Of a stretch of DNA of 64,000 nt, positions 26,214 to 32,966 are shown in pieces. Source of the stretch: Flagellimonas nanhaiensis (GTDB lineage Bacteria > Bacteroidota > Bacteroidia > Flavobacteriales > Flavobacteriaceae); the NCBI RefSeq assembly GCF_003382275.1, contig NZ_QTJX01000002.1, positions 372,001-436,000 of the forward strand, read 5' to 3'. Positions within the stretch are counted from its first letter, which is position 1; the number at the start of each line of letters is the position of its first letter. The notes beneath the pieces are model-generated. The model ran no database searches and was not told the DNA's origin. It was given only the letters and a program-made list of their open reading frames with translations. The translations under genes and the position numbers were made by a program.

Positions 26214-26280
26214 ATTGTTTAAGGTTATACCGATACGGTCTACGGTCTAAAAACCGATTTGTATGTAAGCCTTAAACAAT
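26214..26280 (-). promoter_or_regulatory. Structured spacer with long-range inverted repeat
   Basis: ATTGTTTAAGG at 26214-26224 and its perfect complement CCTTAAACAAT at 26270-26280 enclose 45 nt that hold a second small hairpin (CGGT / ACCG) and a GACCGTA tandem repeat. In the RNA this forms a closed multibranch element covering the stop codon of the upstream CxGKC gene and ending six bases before the receptor ATG. It could control receptor translation or mRNA processing. Confidence 0.5.
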
Positions 26281-26673
26281 AGGGGGTTTGTACGAAGAAG
26301 AAATATAATTGAAGGAATAATTGTTGGTATATTGATAATATACTTGCTGCGCTTCTTTTGAATCTGAAAACGAATACTTGGGAGCATCCATGTAAAAGAC
26401 AAGTATCTGCTCCCAACCTATGGCCGGCATAGGAAGTTCATTTTCATCACTCTGGGCCGTTAGCATTTGGGAAAGCATACATTTACCATCACAATTAAGT
26501 TCTGGTCTATCCCTATTTTCACAAAGCCTTTCTATAAATCCTTCCTGATCTATGCTATAATACACATACATGGAAGAAAAGCGAAGATTGCTCATCATAA
26601 TCAGGACTATGAAAAGTGATGAAAAAATCAGTGCTTTGTGGTCTGTCTTCAACACGGGTTGATATTGAATCAC
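26272..26673 (-). CDS. CxGKC small membrane protein of the copper locus
   Basis: 133 residues, no named family that I can recall. One N-terminal helix (residues 14-29) is followed by an outside region with ERLCENRDRPELNCDGKCMLSQML. The three cysteines in CxNxxxPxxxCxGKC are the notable feature, and the C-terminus is Tyr/Ser/Pro-rich. The CxGKC pattern recurs in Bacteroidota beside metal receptors and may bind the ion. It is upstream of the OprC-like receptor on the same strand and likely co-transcribed. Start: the N-terminal Met at 26673 puts the helix near the N-terminus, as for an uncleaved signal anchor. Confidence 0.7.
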   Translation of the reverse strand: MIQYQPVLKTDHKALIFSSLFIVLIMMSNLRFSSMYVYYSIDQEGFIERLCENRDRPELNCDGKCMLSQMLTAQSDENELPMPAIGWEQILVFYMDAPKYSFSDSKEAQQVYYQYTNNYSFNYISSSYKPPIV

Positions 26674-26800
26674 AAAATTAGTGATTCCACGACCTCAAAA
26701 GCTGACAATTGTCAGCTAATGGACAAATTGGGCGGTTATCTATCAAAATATGGTAATCATTACATCCCAATGTCTAAATTTGCTTTCAATAATCCATATC

Positions 26801-27226
26801 ATGAAAAAATATATTCCCTTAGCGCTCTCCGTATTGTTTTTGACAATAGCTTCCTGCAAACAGGAAAAAAAAGATGATTCTCCAACCCAAATGGAACAGG
26901 TAATGGCCGTCCATGACGAGGTAATGCCCAAAATGGGAAAACTGGGTAAGCTGGTTGGTCAACTTAAAAGCAAGGTGGATACCACAGAAATTGGCAAGAA
27001 ATATGAGGCAGCTATGATAGATCTTCAGGATGCCAATACTTCCATGATGGATTGGATGAGAAACTTTGGTGATCGTTTTGATTCTGATGAGATCTTGAAC
27101 GGCAAAGAACTCTCTGAACAAAAACAGCAATGGCTAAATGAAGAAGAGGAAAAAGTCAAAGCTCTTAAGGAACAGATCAATTCCAGTATAGAGCGCGCTG
27201 AAAAATTATTGGCCGAGGAGGAGTAA
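26801..27226 (+). CDS. Met-rich helical lipoprotein
   Basis: 141 residues from ATG 26801 (MKKYIPLALSVLFLTIASCKQEKK, lipobox Cys19). The mature part is almost all helix, with clustered methionines: MEQVMAVHDEVMPKMGKL and SMMDWMRNFGDRF. It ends in a Glu/Lys coiled coil. Methionine plus histidine spacing of this sort is typical of copper-binding periplasmic proteins, and the gene is divergent from the copper-receptor operon. No named family is recognised; a copper-binding role is inference. Confidence 0.75.
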   Translation: MKKYIPLALSVLFLTIASCKQEKKDDSPTQMEQVMAVHDEVMPKMGKLGKLVGQLKSKVDTTEIGKKYEAAMIDLQDANTSMMDWMRNFGDRFDSDEILNGKELSEQKQQWLNEEEEKVKALKEQINSSIERAEKLLAEEE

Positions 27227-27784
27227 TCATTTACTCCATCGTATGCTTTCCATAATTCTCCTGATATCATTTTGGAGATACATGGCAGCAGGAAGTATTG
27301 AATCGTAATTGGGCTTTGCATAAAAATAAAGGGAGCCCGTAATAAAGTGGTCCGTACTGTCCGTGACATAAAATTGGGACTGTGAGGCCGCATTTCCACT
27401 GACTTCGTAGAACATTCCGTAAACCCTTTCCTCAGGATTTATAAATTCCTTTGGAGCAATGTTATCTGCTTTTACCACATGCTCGTAGGTCAATTTTTGG
27501 GCATCAATCAGTAAATCCCTGATGTTACCATCAACCCTTTTATAGGTAAGAAATATGGAGCCTTTCATCATTGGATAGTCCAAGACCAGGGAGCAGTCTT
27601 TGTTCTCCTTAACTGTTGACAATATATTTTGATCAAACCCATATTCACAATCAACATCTGACTTGGCGTACTCCGCACTTGGATATTCCAATCGCAACAT
27701 GGCCTTGGGCTTGGGCAGTACATCATCTTTACAACCCATCAACAAAATAAAAACAAGACTAAATACAACTCCGCTACGCTTCAT
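27227..27784 (-). CDS. gldD: Gliding motility lipoprotein GldD
   Basis: 185 residues, lipobox LLMGCKD (Cys18), then RLEYPSAEYAKSDVDCEYGFD and the C-terminal YFYAKPNYDSILPAAMYLQNDIRRIMESI that characterise GldD. It is required for gliding and, in related species, type IX secretion. It overlaps gldE by 11 bp in the standard mutY-ssb-gldE-gldD order. Confidence 0.96.
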   Translation of the reverse strand: MKRSGVVFSLVFILLMGCKDDVLPKPKAMLRLEYPSAEYAKSDVDCEYGFDQNILSTVKENKDCSLVLDYPMMKGSIFLTYKRVDGNIRDLLIDAQKLTYEHVVKADNIAPKEFINPEERVYGMFYEVSGNAASQSQFYVTDSTDHFITGSLYFYAKPNYDSILPAAMYLQNDIRRIMESIRWSK

Positions 27785-29102
27785 GGGGCAATGTCACTTT
27801 TATACGTTTTAACCGCTTTTTGTCCAGGCTTTCCACTACAAACTGATAATTTTTAAAAAACACTTTTTCTCCTCGTTTAGGAAAGCTTCCTGAAATCTCC
27901 AAAACAAAACCAGCAATGGTCTCTGATTCTCCCTTCTGGTCCTCAAAGTCCTCCTCATCTTGAATTTTTACCACTCTATAAAAATCCTTCAATGCAGTTT
28001 TTCCGTCAAAAACGTAATTGTTATCGTCCAATTTGGAGAAAATAAGGTCCTCATCATCAAATTCATCACTGATGTCCCCTACAATTTCCTCAATAATATC
28101 CTCCAGAGTAACTATCCCTGATGTTCCTCCATATTCATCCACCACAACGGCCAGGTGATTTTTTTTCTCTTGGAATTCCAGTAAAAGATCGTCCAGTTTT
28201 TTGTTTTCCGGAACAAAATAGGGCTCCCGTATCAAGGACATCCAGTTGAAACTTTTACGCTCTATATAAGGAAGCAGGTCTTTAACATAGAGCACCCCAA
28301 GAACATTGTCCATATTTTCGGCAAAAACCGGAATCCGGGAATATCCATTTTTTTTGATTTCCTCGAGCACCTCTGGGAATTTCATTTCTTCATCAAGCGC
28401 AAATATGTCAATCCGAGGTCTCATAACCTGTTTGGTATCCGTGTTCCCAAAGGTTACAATACCTTCCAATATTTTTTGCTCTTCCTTTGTGGTATCCCCT
28501 TCGGATGCTAATTCTAAAGCCTGGGATAAATGATCTACGCTCAAATTGGATTTTTGTCTCCCCAGTTTTTCCTCCAAAAAGATGGTTCCCGAACGCATTG
28601 GAGAACTCAAAGGAGTAAACAAAGCATTTAAAAACTTTAAGGGGTAGGCCATAAAAAGGGAAAAATTAACCCGGTTTCTGTTGGCATAGATTTTTGGAAG
28701 TATTTCCCCGAACATCAAAATCAAAAAAGTGGCAACGATCAGTTCAACCACAAATCGGACCGAGACCACTCCAAAAAGTGTTTGGTCTATTTGAGAGAAG
28801 ATAACATCGCCCAAGGAACTGAACAACAAGACAATTCCAATATTAATGGCATTGTTGGTAATCAATATGGTAGCCAACAATTTCTTGGGCCTGTTCAATA
28901 GTTTTGCCACAATACTTCCGCGTGCAGTACCATTATCCTGCATTTCATTTACATTGGTCTGGGAAAGCCCAAATAGGGCCACCTCAGCGGCTGAAATCAT
29001 GGCCGAACAACCCAACAGAAACAAAAGCAATATGGCTTTTGTGATAAAGACACCGTTATAAGCATTCAGAAAAAATACTAAACAATGGGGGTCAGGATCC
29101 AA
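27774..29102 (-). CDS. gldE: Gliding motility-associated CNNM/CBS membrane protein GldE
   Basis: 442 residues. The N-terminal CNNM domain has about four membrane helices (residues 15-170; 'MISAAEVALFGLS'), then two CBS domains (MRPRIDIFALDEE; LAVVVDEYGGTSGIVTLEDIIEEIVGDI) and a CorC-type C-terminal domain. It resembles magnesium/cobalt efflux proteins (TlyC/CorC type), and in Flavobacteria it supports GldD. It is downstream of ssb by 23 bp, probably in one transcript. Confidence 0.95.
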   Translation of the reverse strand: MDPDPHCLVFFLNAYNGVFITKAILLLFLLGCSAMISAAEVALFGLSQTNVNEMQDNGTARGSIVAKLLNRPKKLLATILITNNAINIGIVLLFSSLGDVIFSQIDQTLFGVVSVRFVVELIVATFLILMFGEILPKIYANRNRVNFSLFMAYPLKFLNALFTPLSSPMRSGTIFLEEKLGRQKSNLSVDHLSQALELASEGDTTKEEQKILEGIVTFGNTDTKQVMRPRIDIFALDEEMKFPEVLEEIKKNGYSRIPVFAENMDNVLGVLYVKDLLPYIERKSFNWMSLIREPYFVPENKKLDDLLLEFQEKKNHLAVVVDEYGGTSGIVTLEDIIEEIVGDISDEFDDEDLIFSKLDDNNYVFDGKTALKDFYRVVKIQDEEDFEDQKGESETIAGFVLEISGSFPKRGEKVFFKNYQFVVESLDKKRLKRIKVTLPHEA

Positions 29103-29125
29103 ATTGTATTGTTTTAAACTTAATT

Positions 29126-29584
29126 CTAGAATGGAAGATCATCATCTTCCTGGATTTCATCTGCAGATGAGGTTTCTGCCGATTTAACAGGTTCGCTTTG
29201 CGGAGTTGGCGCTACTGGAGCTTGCTGCGTATTGGCCATGCTTTCTTTCTTAGTTGAAAGAAATGTAAAGTCCTGAACATGGACTTCAGTGGTATAGCGC
29301 ATATTCCCATCTTCTCCTTGCCATTGCCTGTTCTTTAACCTTCCTTCCACGTAGACCTTGTCTCCCTTGGTAAGGTATTTTTCGCAAATTTCCGCGGCCT
29401 TGTTCCGTACAACAATATTATGCCACTCCGTGTTGGTCACCTTTTCTCCTGTCTGTCTATTGGTATAGGTTTCATTGGTGGCCAATGGAAATCGGGCTAT
29501 GCAGTTTCCTCCTTCAAAATAGTGGATTTTCACTTCGTCTCCCAAATGCCCGATCAGCATCACTTTGTTCAATGTTCCGCTCAT
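29126..29584 (-). CDS. ssb: Single-stranded DNA-binding protein
   Basis: 152 residues. The OB fold spans residues 3-108 (LNKVMLIGHLGDEVKIHYFEGG; TEWHNIVVRNKAAEICEKYLTKGDKVYVEGRL), followed by a Gln/Pro-rich linker and the acidic tip DDDLPF. It binds ssDNA as a tetramer and recruits repair partners through the tip. It has its own -7 element within the end of mutY. Confidence 0.97.
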   Translation of the reverse strand: MSGTLNKVMLIGHLGDEVKIHYFEGGNCIARFPLATNETYTNRQTGEKVTNTEWHNIVVRNKAAEICEKYLTKGDKVYVEGRLKNRQWQGEDGNMRYTTEVHVQDFTFLSTKKESMANTQQAPVAPTPQSEPVKSAETSSADEIQEDDDLPF

Positions 29585-29599
29585 AACTCTTTAATTGTT

Positions 29600-29607
29600 C
29601 AAAAGTA
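29600..29607 (-). promoter_or_regulatory. Candidate -7 element for ssb
   Basis: TACTTTTG on the minus strand, a TAnnTTTG match 16 bp ahead of the ssb ATG and adjoining the mutY stop, so ssb can be expressed apart from mutY. Confidence 0.4.
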
Positions 29608-30645
29608 CTAAATTTTGAATGTTTGTATGAAATCAGCGATCAAAACAGGTACCGGAAAAGAGATTATTTCATCCCAGGAACTTCCTTCGGAAAGAGTTTC
29701 ATCTGTCTTAACCACCCAAAACTTAGTGTGCAAATGTTGGTGCGAAAGTTTATGTGTTATGGGTTTATCATTGTAAAGGTTGACCGATGCCATTGATGGA
29801 ATTCCATTGGACTCTCCAAGTCTTTGCAGAAATTCATCCTGACTCAACTCCTTTTCTGATTCTACCAGGGGAAATTGATAAAGGTTTTGCCAAATTCCGC
29901 GTTCTTTCCGTTGTTCCATTCTAGTTTTCCTGTCCTTATCCAGCAGCACCACATAATTGAAATAACGTTCTCTGATTTTTGTCTTGTTTTCCTTAATAGG
30001 TAAAATGCCCACCTTTCCCTCCTTAAGAGCTACACAACTATCATTTAGCGGACATAAAAGACATAAAGGTTTTTTGGGAGCACATTGAATAGCCCCGAAC
30101 TCCATTATTCCTTGATTATAATCCCGAATATTTTCAATGTCCATAACTTCTCTGGCAAGTTCCTTGAAATACTTGATTCCCTTATTGCTGTTGATGGGCA
30201 AATCAACCCCAAAATATCTGGCAAGCACTCTGTATACATTGCCGTCCACAACCGGTTCAGGTAAATCAAAACAAATTGATGCAATGGCGCTGGCGGTATA
30301 ATCTCCAACTCCCTTTAGACTTCGGAGCTCCTTGTAGGTATTTGGGAATTCTCCCTGATACTCGTTCACAACTTTTTTTGCCGTGGCGTGTAGATTTCTT
30401 GCCCGGGAATAATACCCAAGGCCCTGCCACAACTTCAGTACTTTTTCTTCTGGGGAATTTGCCAAATCGAACACCGTAGGGAACGCTTCCAAAAACTTGT
30501 GATAATATGGCATTCCCTGTGCAACACGGGTCTGTTGCAGCATTATCTCTGACAACCATATTTTATATGGATCACGGGTAGATCTCCAGGGCAGGTCTCG
30601 CTTGTGTTCATGGTACCAGCCTAAAATTTTTTGGGAAAAAGACAT
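29608..30645 (-). CDS. mutY: A/G-specific adenine glycosylase
   Basis: 345 residues. The helix-hairpin-helix glycosylase core carries LKGVGDYTASAIAS and the catalytic aspartate in PVVDGNVYRVLARYF. The [4Fe-4S] cluster motif is CAPKKPLCLLCPLNDSC. A C-terminal NUDIX-like domain recognises 8-oxoG. It removes adenine mispaired with 8-oxoguanine. A TACATTTG element lies 20 bp before its start. Confidence 0.97.
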   Translation of the reverse strand: MSFSQKILGWYHEHKRDLPWRSTRDPYKIWLSEIMLQQTRVAQGMPYYHKFLEAFPTVFDLANSPEEKVLKLWQGLGYYSRARNLHATAKKVVNEYQGEFPNTYKELRSLKGVGDYTASAIASICFDLPEPVVDGNVYRVLARYFGVDLPINSNKGIKYFKELAREVMDIENIRDYNQGIMEFGAIQCAPKKPLCLLCPLNDSCVALKEGKVGILPIKENKTKIRERYFNYVVLLDKDRKTRMEQRKERGIWQNLYQFPLVESEKELSQDEFLQRLGESNGIPSMASVNLYNDKPITHKLSHQHLHTKFWVVKTDETLSEGSSWDEIISFPVPVLIADFIQTFKI

Positions 30646-30664
30646 GTGGGAAAATACTATTGAT

Positions 30665-30672
30665 CAAATGTA
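30665..30672 (-). promoter_or_regulatory. Candidate -7 element for mutY
   Basis: TACATTTG on the minus strand, exact consensus, 20 bp ahead of the mutY ATG. Confidence 0.5.
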
Positions 30673-30726
30673 GCAGTTTATATACTTAAAATTAAAGGCT
30701 TTAAACAAAAGATTAATTTTAATTTT

Positions 30727-30734
30727 TATATTTG
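30727..30734 (+). promoter_or_regulatory. Candidate -7 element for the HU gene
   Basis: TATATTTG, exact consensus, 33 bp ahead of the HU start, divergent from the mutY element 55 bp away. Confidence 0.55.
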
Positions 30735-30766
30735 CAAGCCTAAAAAAACAGAAAATTAAAGACGAA

Positions 30767-31057
30767 ATGACGAAAGCAGATATTGTAACTAGAATCTCAG
30801 AGAAGCTAGGAATTGAGAAAGGAGACGTTCAAGCAACAGTTGAATCTTTTATGGAGGAGGTTAAATCGTCCTTGGAGAATGGTGATAATGTATATCTAAG
30901 AGGTTTTGGAAGTTTTATCATTAAGACGAGAGCTGAAAAAACAGGTAGGAACATTTCAAAAAACACTACCATCAAAATCCCCGCACACAACATTCCTGCC
31001 TTTAAGCCTGCCAAGGTTTTTGTGGAAGGTGTAAAAAGCAACGTTCAAGTAAAATAA
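30767..31057 (+). CDS. HU/IHF-family DNA-binding protein
   Basis: 96 residues, MTKADIVTRISEKLGIEKGDVQATVESFMEEVKSSLENGDNVYLRGFGSF, then the DNA-binding arm (GRNISKNTTIKIPAHNIPAFKPAK). Full length for the HU/IHF fold. It bends and compacts DNA as a dimer. A 29-residue basic gene follows after 27 bp and shares its terminator, so the two are probably one transcript. Confidence 0.96.
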   Translation: MTKADIVTRISEKLGIEKGDVQATVESFMEEVKSSLENGDNVYLRGFGSFIIKTRAEKTGRNISKNTTIKIPAHNIPAFKPAKVFVEGVKSNVQVK

Positions 31058-31084
31058 TATAACTAACACTAAAGGAAAAGCTAT

Positions 31085-31174
31085 ATGCCGAGTGGTAAAA
31101 AGAGAAAAAGACACAAGGTAGCTACTCATAAGCGTAAAAAGCGCAGAAGAGCTAACCGACACAAGAAAAAGTAG
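31085..31174 (+). CDS. 29-residue basic protein, AURKAIP1/COX24 (mS38/bS22-like) type
   Basis: MPSGKKRKRHKVATHKRKKR and on to RANRHKKK, 29 residues, two thirds Lys/Arg/His. It matches the tiny Bacteroidota proteins classed with the AURKAIP1/COX24 domain (DUF1713), the family of the mitochondrial ribosomal protein mS38 and mycobacterial bS22. A ribosome-bound role is likely by homology. It is shorter than most gene finders accept. It lies 27 bp after HU, and its stop codon is inside the stem of the terminator that ends the transcript. Confidence 0.85.
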   Translation: MPSGKKRKRHKVATHKRKKRRRANRHKKK

Positions 31175-31192
31175 TTGTTGCAACTACTTTTT
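31166..31192 (+). terminator. Terminator overlapping the stop of the 29-residue gene
   Basis: A 12-bp perfect stem (AAAAAGTAGTTG, loop TTG, CAACTACTTTTT). The TAG stop codon is within the left arm, so a ribosome finishing the small protein will cover the hairpin. Confidence 0.85.
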
Positions 31193-31245
31193 CATTTTAC
31201 ACATATACGTTCTTTGACATAGAGATTCAGAAAAAAGAATTTCAG

Positions 31246-31311
31246 TCGGTCCTAAAAAGACCGATTCTAGATATTGTTTAATCCATTATCCCATAAATCT
31301 ATAGGGATAAT
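31246..31311 (+). promoter_or_regulatory. Two-hairpin leader of the RNase E/G gene
   Basis: Two clean stems precede the GTG start: TCGGTC/GACCGA (31246-31264) and ATTATCCC/GGGATAAT (31285-31311), the second ending 14 bp before the start. RNase E in other bacteria controls its own mRNA through leader hairpins, so these are candidate self-control sites. I see no Rho-independent terminator here. Confidence 0.45.
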
Positions 31312-31325
31312 AAAAATCGATTCAG

Positions 31326-32873
31326 GTGAATAGAGAATTAATTGTAAGATCTAGTCCCAATGCAGTCGATTTTGCCTTACTAAAAGATGGAAAACTCATT
31401 GAACTTCATAAGGATGAGGACGACAACAACTTTTCCGTTGGGGATATCTTTCTAGCCAAGATTAGAAAACCCGTCACCGGCCTTAATGCGGCATTCGTCA
31501 ATGTAGGTTATGAAAAAGATGCTTTCCTGCATTACCATGACCTCGGTCCGCAACTTTCCTCAATGCTTAAGTTCATTAAAAAGATCAGAACAGGGAAATT
31601 GAAGGAGTATTCCCTAAAGGACTTTCCATTTGAAAAAGATATAGACAAGAATGGCAGCATCAATGATGTAATCAAAGCCAATCAGTCACTTTTGGTGCAA
31701 ATTGTAAAAGAACCCATTTCCACAAAGGGCCCTCGAATAAGCTCCGAGCTTTCAATAGCCGGACGCTATTTGGTCATGGTACCTTTCTCTGACCGCGTAT
31801 CCGTATCACAAAAAATAGGGAGCAAGGAAGAGAAGGACAGGTTAATACGTCTTGTTAAGAGTATTAAGCCCAAAGGGTTTGGTGTTATTATACGTACCGT
31901 TGCAGAAGGCAAAAAAGTTGCAGAACTGGACAAAGATCTCCAGAACCTGTTGTCCAAATGGACAACGATGTGCAAAAAATTGCACAGAGCGCCGCATCCG
32001 TCCAAAGTCTTGGTTGAAGTCAATAGGGCTTCCTCCATTCTTAGGGATGTATTCAACGATTCATTTACAGGAATACATGTTGATGATGAAACGCTCCACA
32101 ATCACATCAAGGACTATTTGCATGAAATTGCTCCCAAAAAGGAATCCATTGTAAAACTATATTCAGGTTCCGCTCCCATCTTTGAAAAGTTCGGTATTGA
32201 ACGTCAAATCAAGACTTCGTTTGGCCGAACAGCTTCAATGAGCCGTGGGGCATACCTCGTTATAGAACATACAGAAGCACTGCATGTTATCGACGTAAAC
32301 AGTGGGAACCGTTCCAACAAAGCCAAAAATCAGGAAGATACCGCACTGGAGGTAAACCTTTTGGCCGCTTCCGAAATTGCAAGACAATTACGATTGCGAG
32401 ATATGGGCGGAATTATAGTTGTGGACTTTATTGATATGACCAAGGGTGAGCACAGACGAAAATTGTTTGACCACCTAAGGGAAGAAATGAAGGACGATAG
32501 GGCAAAACATAAAATATTGCCTCCCAGTAAATTTGGTCTTGTTCAGATTACAAGACAAAGGGTACGTCCGGAAATGAATATAAAGACCAGCGAGGAAAGT
32601 CCCAATGTTTCTGGAGCCGAAGTAGAGGCCCCAATAGTTTTGATAGATAAAATACAGGCGGACCTGGAAAGAATCCTAAAAGGTAACCAAAGTGAGAACG
32701 GAATAGTTTTAAACTTACACCCGTTCATTGCGGCTTACATGACAAAAGGGTTTCCTTCCATAAGGACCAAATGGTTCAAAACTTATAAAAAGTGGGTAAA
32801 AATACAGCCCAGGGATGCATACAAATACCTTGAATACCGTTTTAAGGATAAAGACGGTAAAACAATACGATAA
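31326..32873 (+). CDS. rng: Ribonuclease E/G
   Basis: 515 residues from a GTG start (NRELIVRSSPNAVDFALLKDG). The N-terminal S1 RNA-binding region (about 35-130) is followed by the 5'-sensor and the DNase I-like domain with the metal-binding aspartates in HVIDVNSGNRS and IIVVDFIDM. It cleaves single-stranded RNA in mRNA decay and rRNA processing. The zinc-link motif CPxCxGxG is not there; the matching place (about residues 421-432) reads ESPNVSGAEVEA with no cysteine. It lacks the long C-terminal degradosome scaffold. Confidence 0.93.
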   Translation: MNRELIVRSSPNAVDFALLKDGKLIELHKDEDDNNFSVGDIFLAKIRKPVTGLNAAFVNVGYEKDAFLHYHDLGPQLSSMLKFIKKIRTGKLKEYSLKDFPFEKDIDKNGSINDVIKANQSLLVQIVKEPISTKGPRISSELSIAGRYLVMVPFSDRVSVSQKIGSKEEKDRLIRLVKSIKPKGFGVIIRTVAEGKKVAELDKDLQNLLSKWTTMCKKLHRAPHPSKVLVEVNRASSILRDVFNDSFTGIHVDDETLHNHIKDYLHEIAPKKESIVKLYSGSAPIFEKFGIERQIKTSFGRTASMSRGAYLVIEHTEALHVIDVNSGNRSNKAKNQEDTALEVNLLAASEIARQLRLRDMGGIIVVDFIDMTKGEHRRKLFDHLREEMKDDRAKHKILPPSKFGLVQITRQRVRPEMNIKTSEESPNVSGAEVEAPIVLIDKIQADLERILKGNQSENGIVLNLHPFIAAYMTKGFPSIRTKWFKTYKKWVKIQPRDAYKYLEYRFKDKDGKTIR

Positions 32874-32907
32874 AAAAAGCGACTTCAGCAGTGGGGTCGC
32901 TTTTTTT
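32872..32907 (+). terminator. Terminator after rng
   Basis: AAAAAAAGCGAC and GTCGCTTTTTTT arms around a 12-nt loop, directly after the stop codon. Confidence 0.85.
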
Positions 32908-32966
32908 GTTTCAAGAAGGTTTCGGATCAAAATGCTACTTTTGATAAATCACCAACTTTTAAGACA

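Noticed and set aside
27220-27237. GGAGTAA/TTACTCC hairpin at the convergent ends of the Met-rich lipoprotein and gldD
   Set aside because: The stem is short and lacks a T-run on either strand, so it is not listed as a terminator.
31201-31245. rRNA-leader-like GTTCTTTGACATAG ahead of rng
   Set aside because: It resembles the box found before 16S genes in Bacteroidota, but no rRNA follows and the match is short, so I treat it as chance or part of the rng leader.
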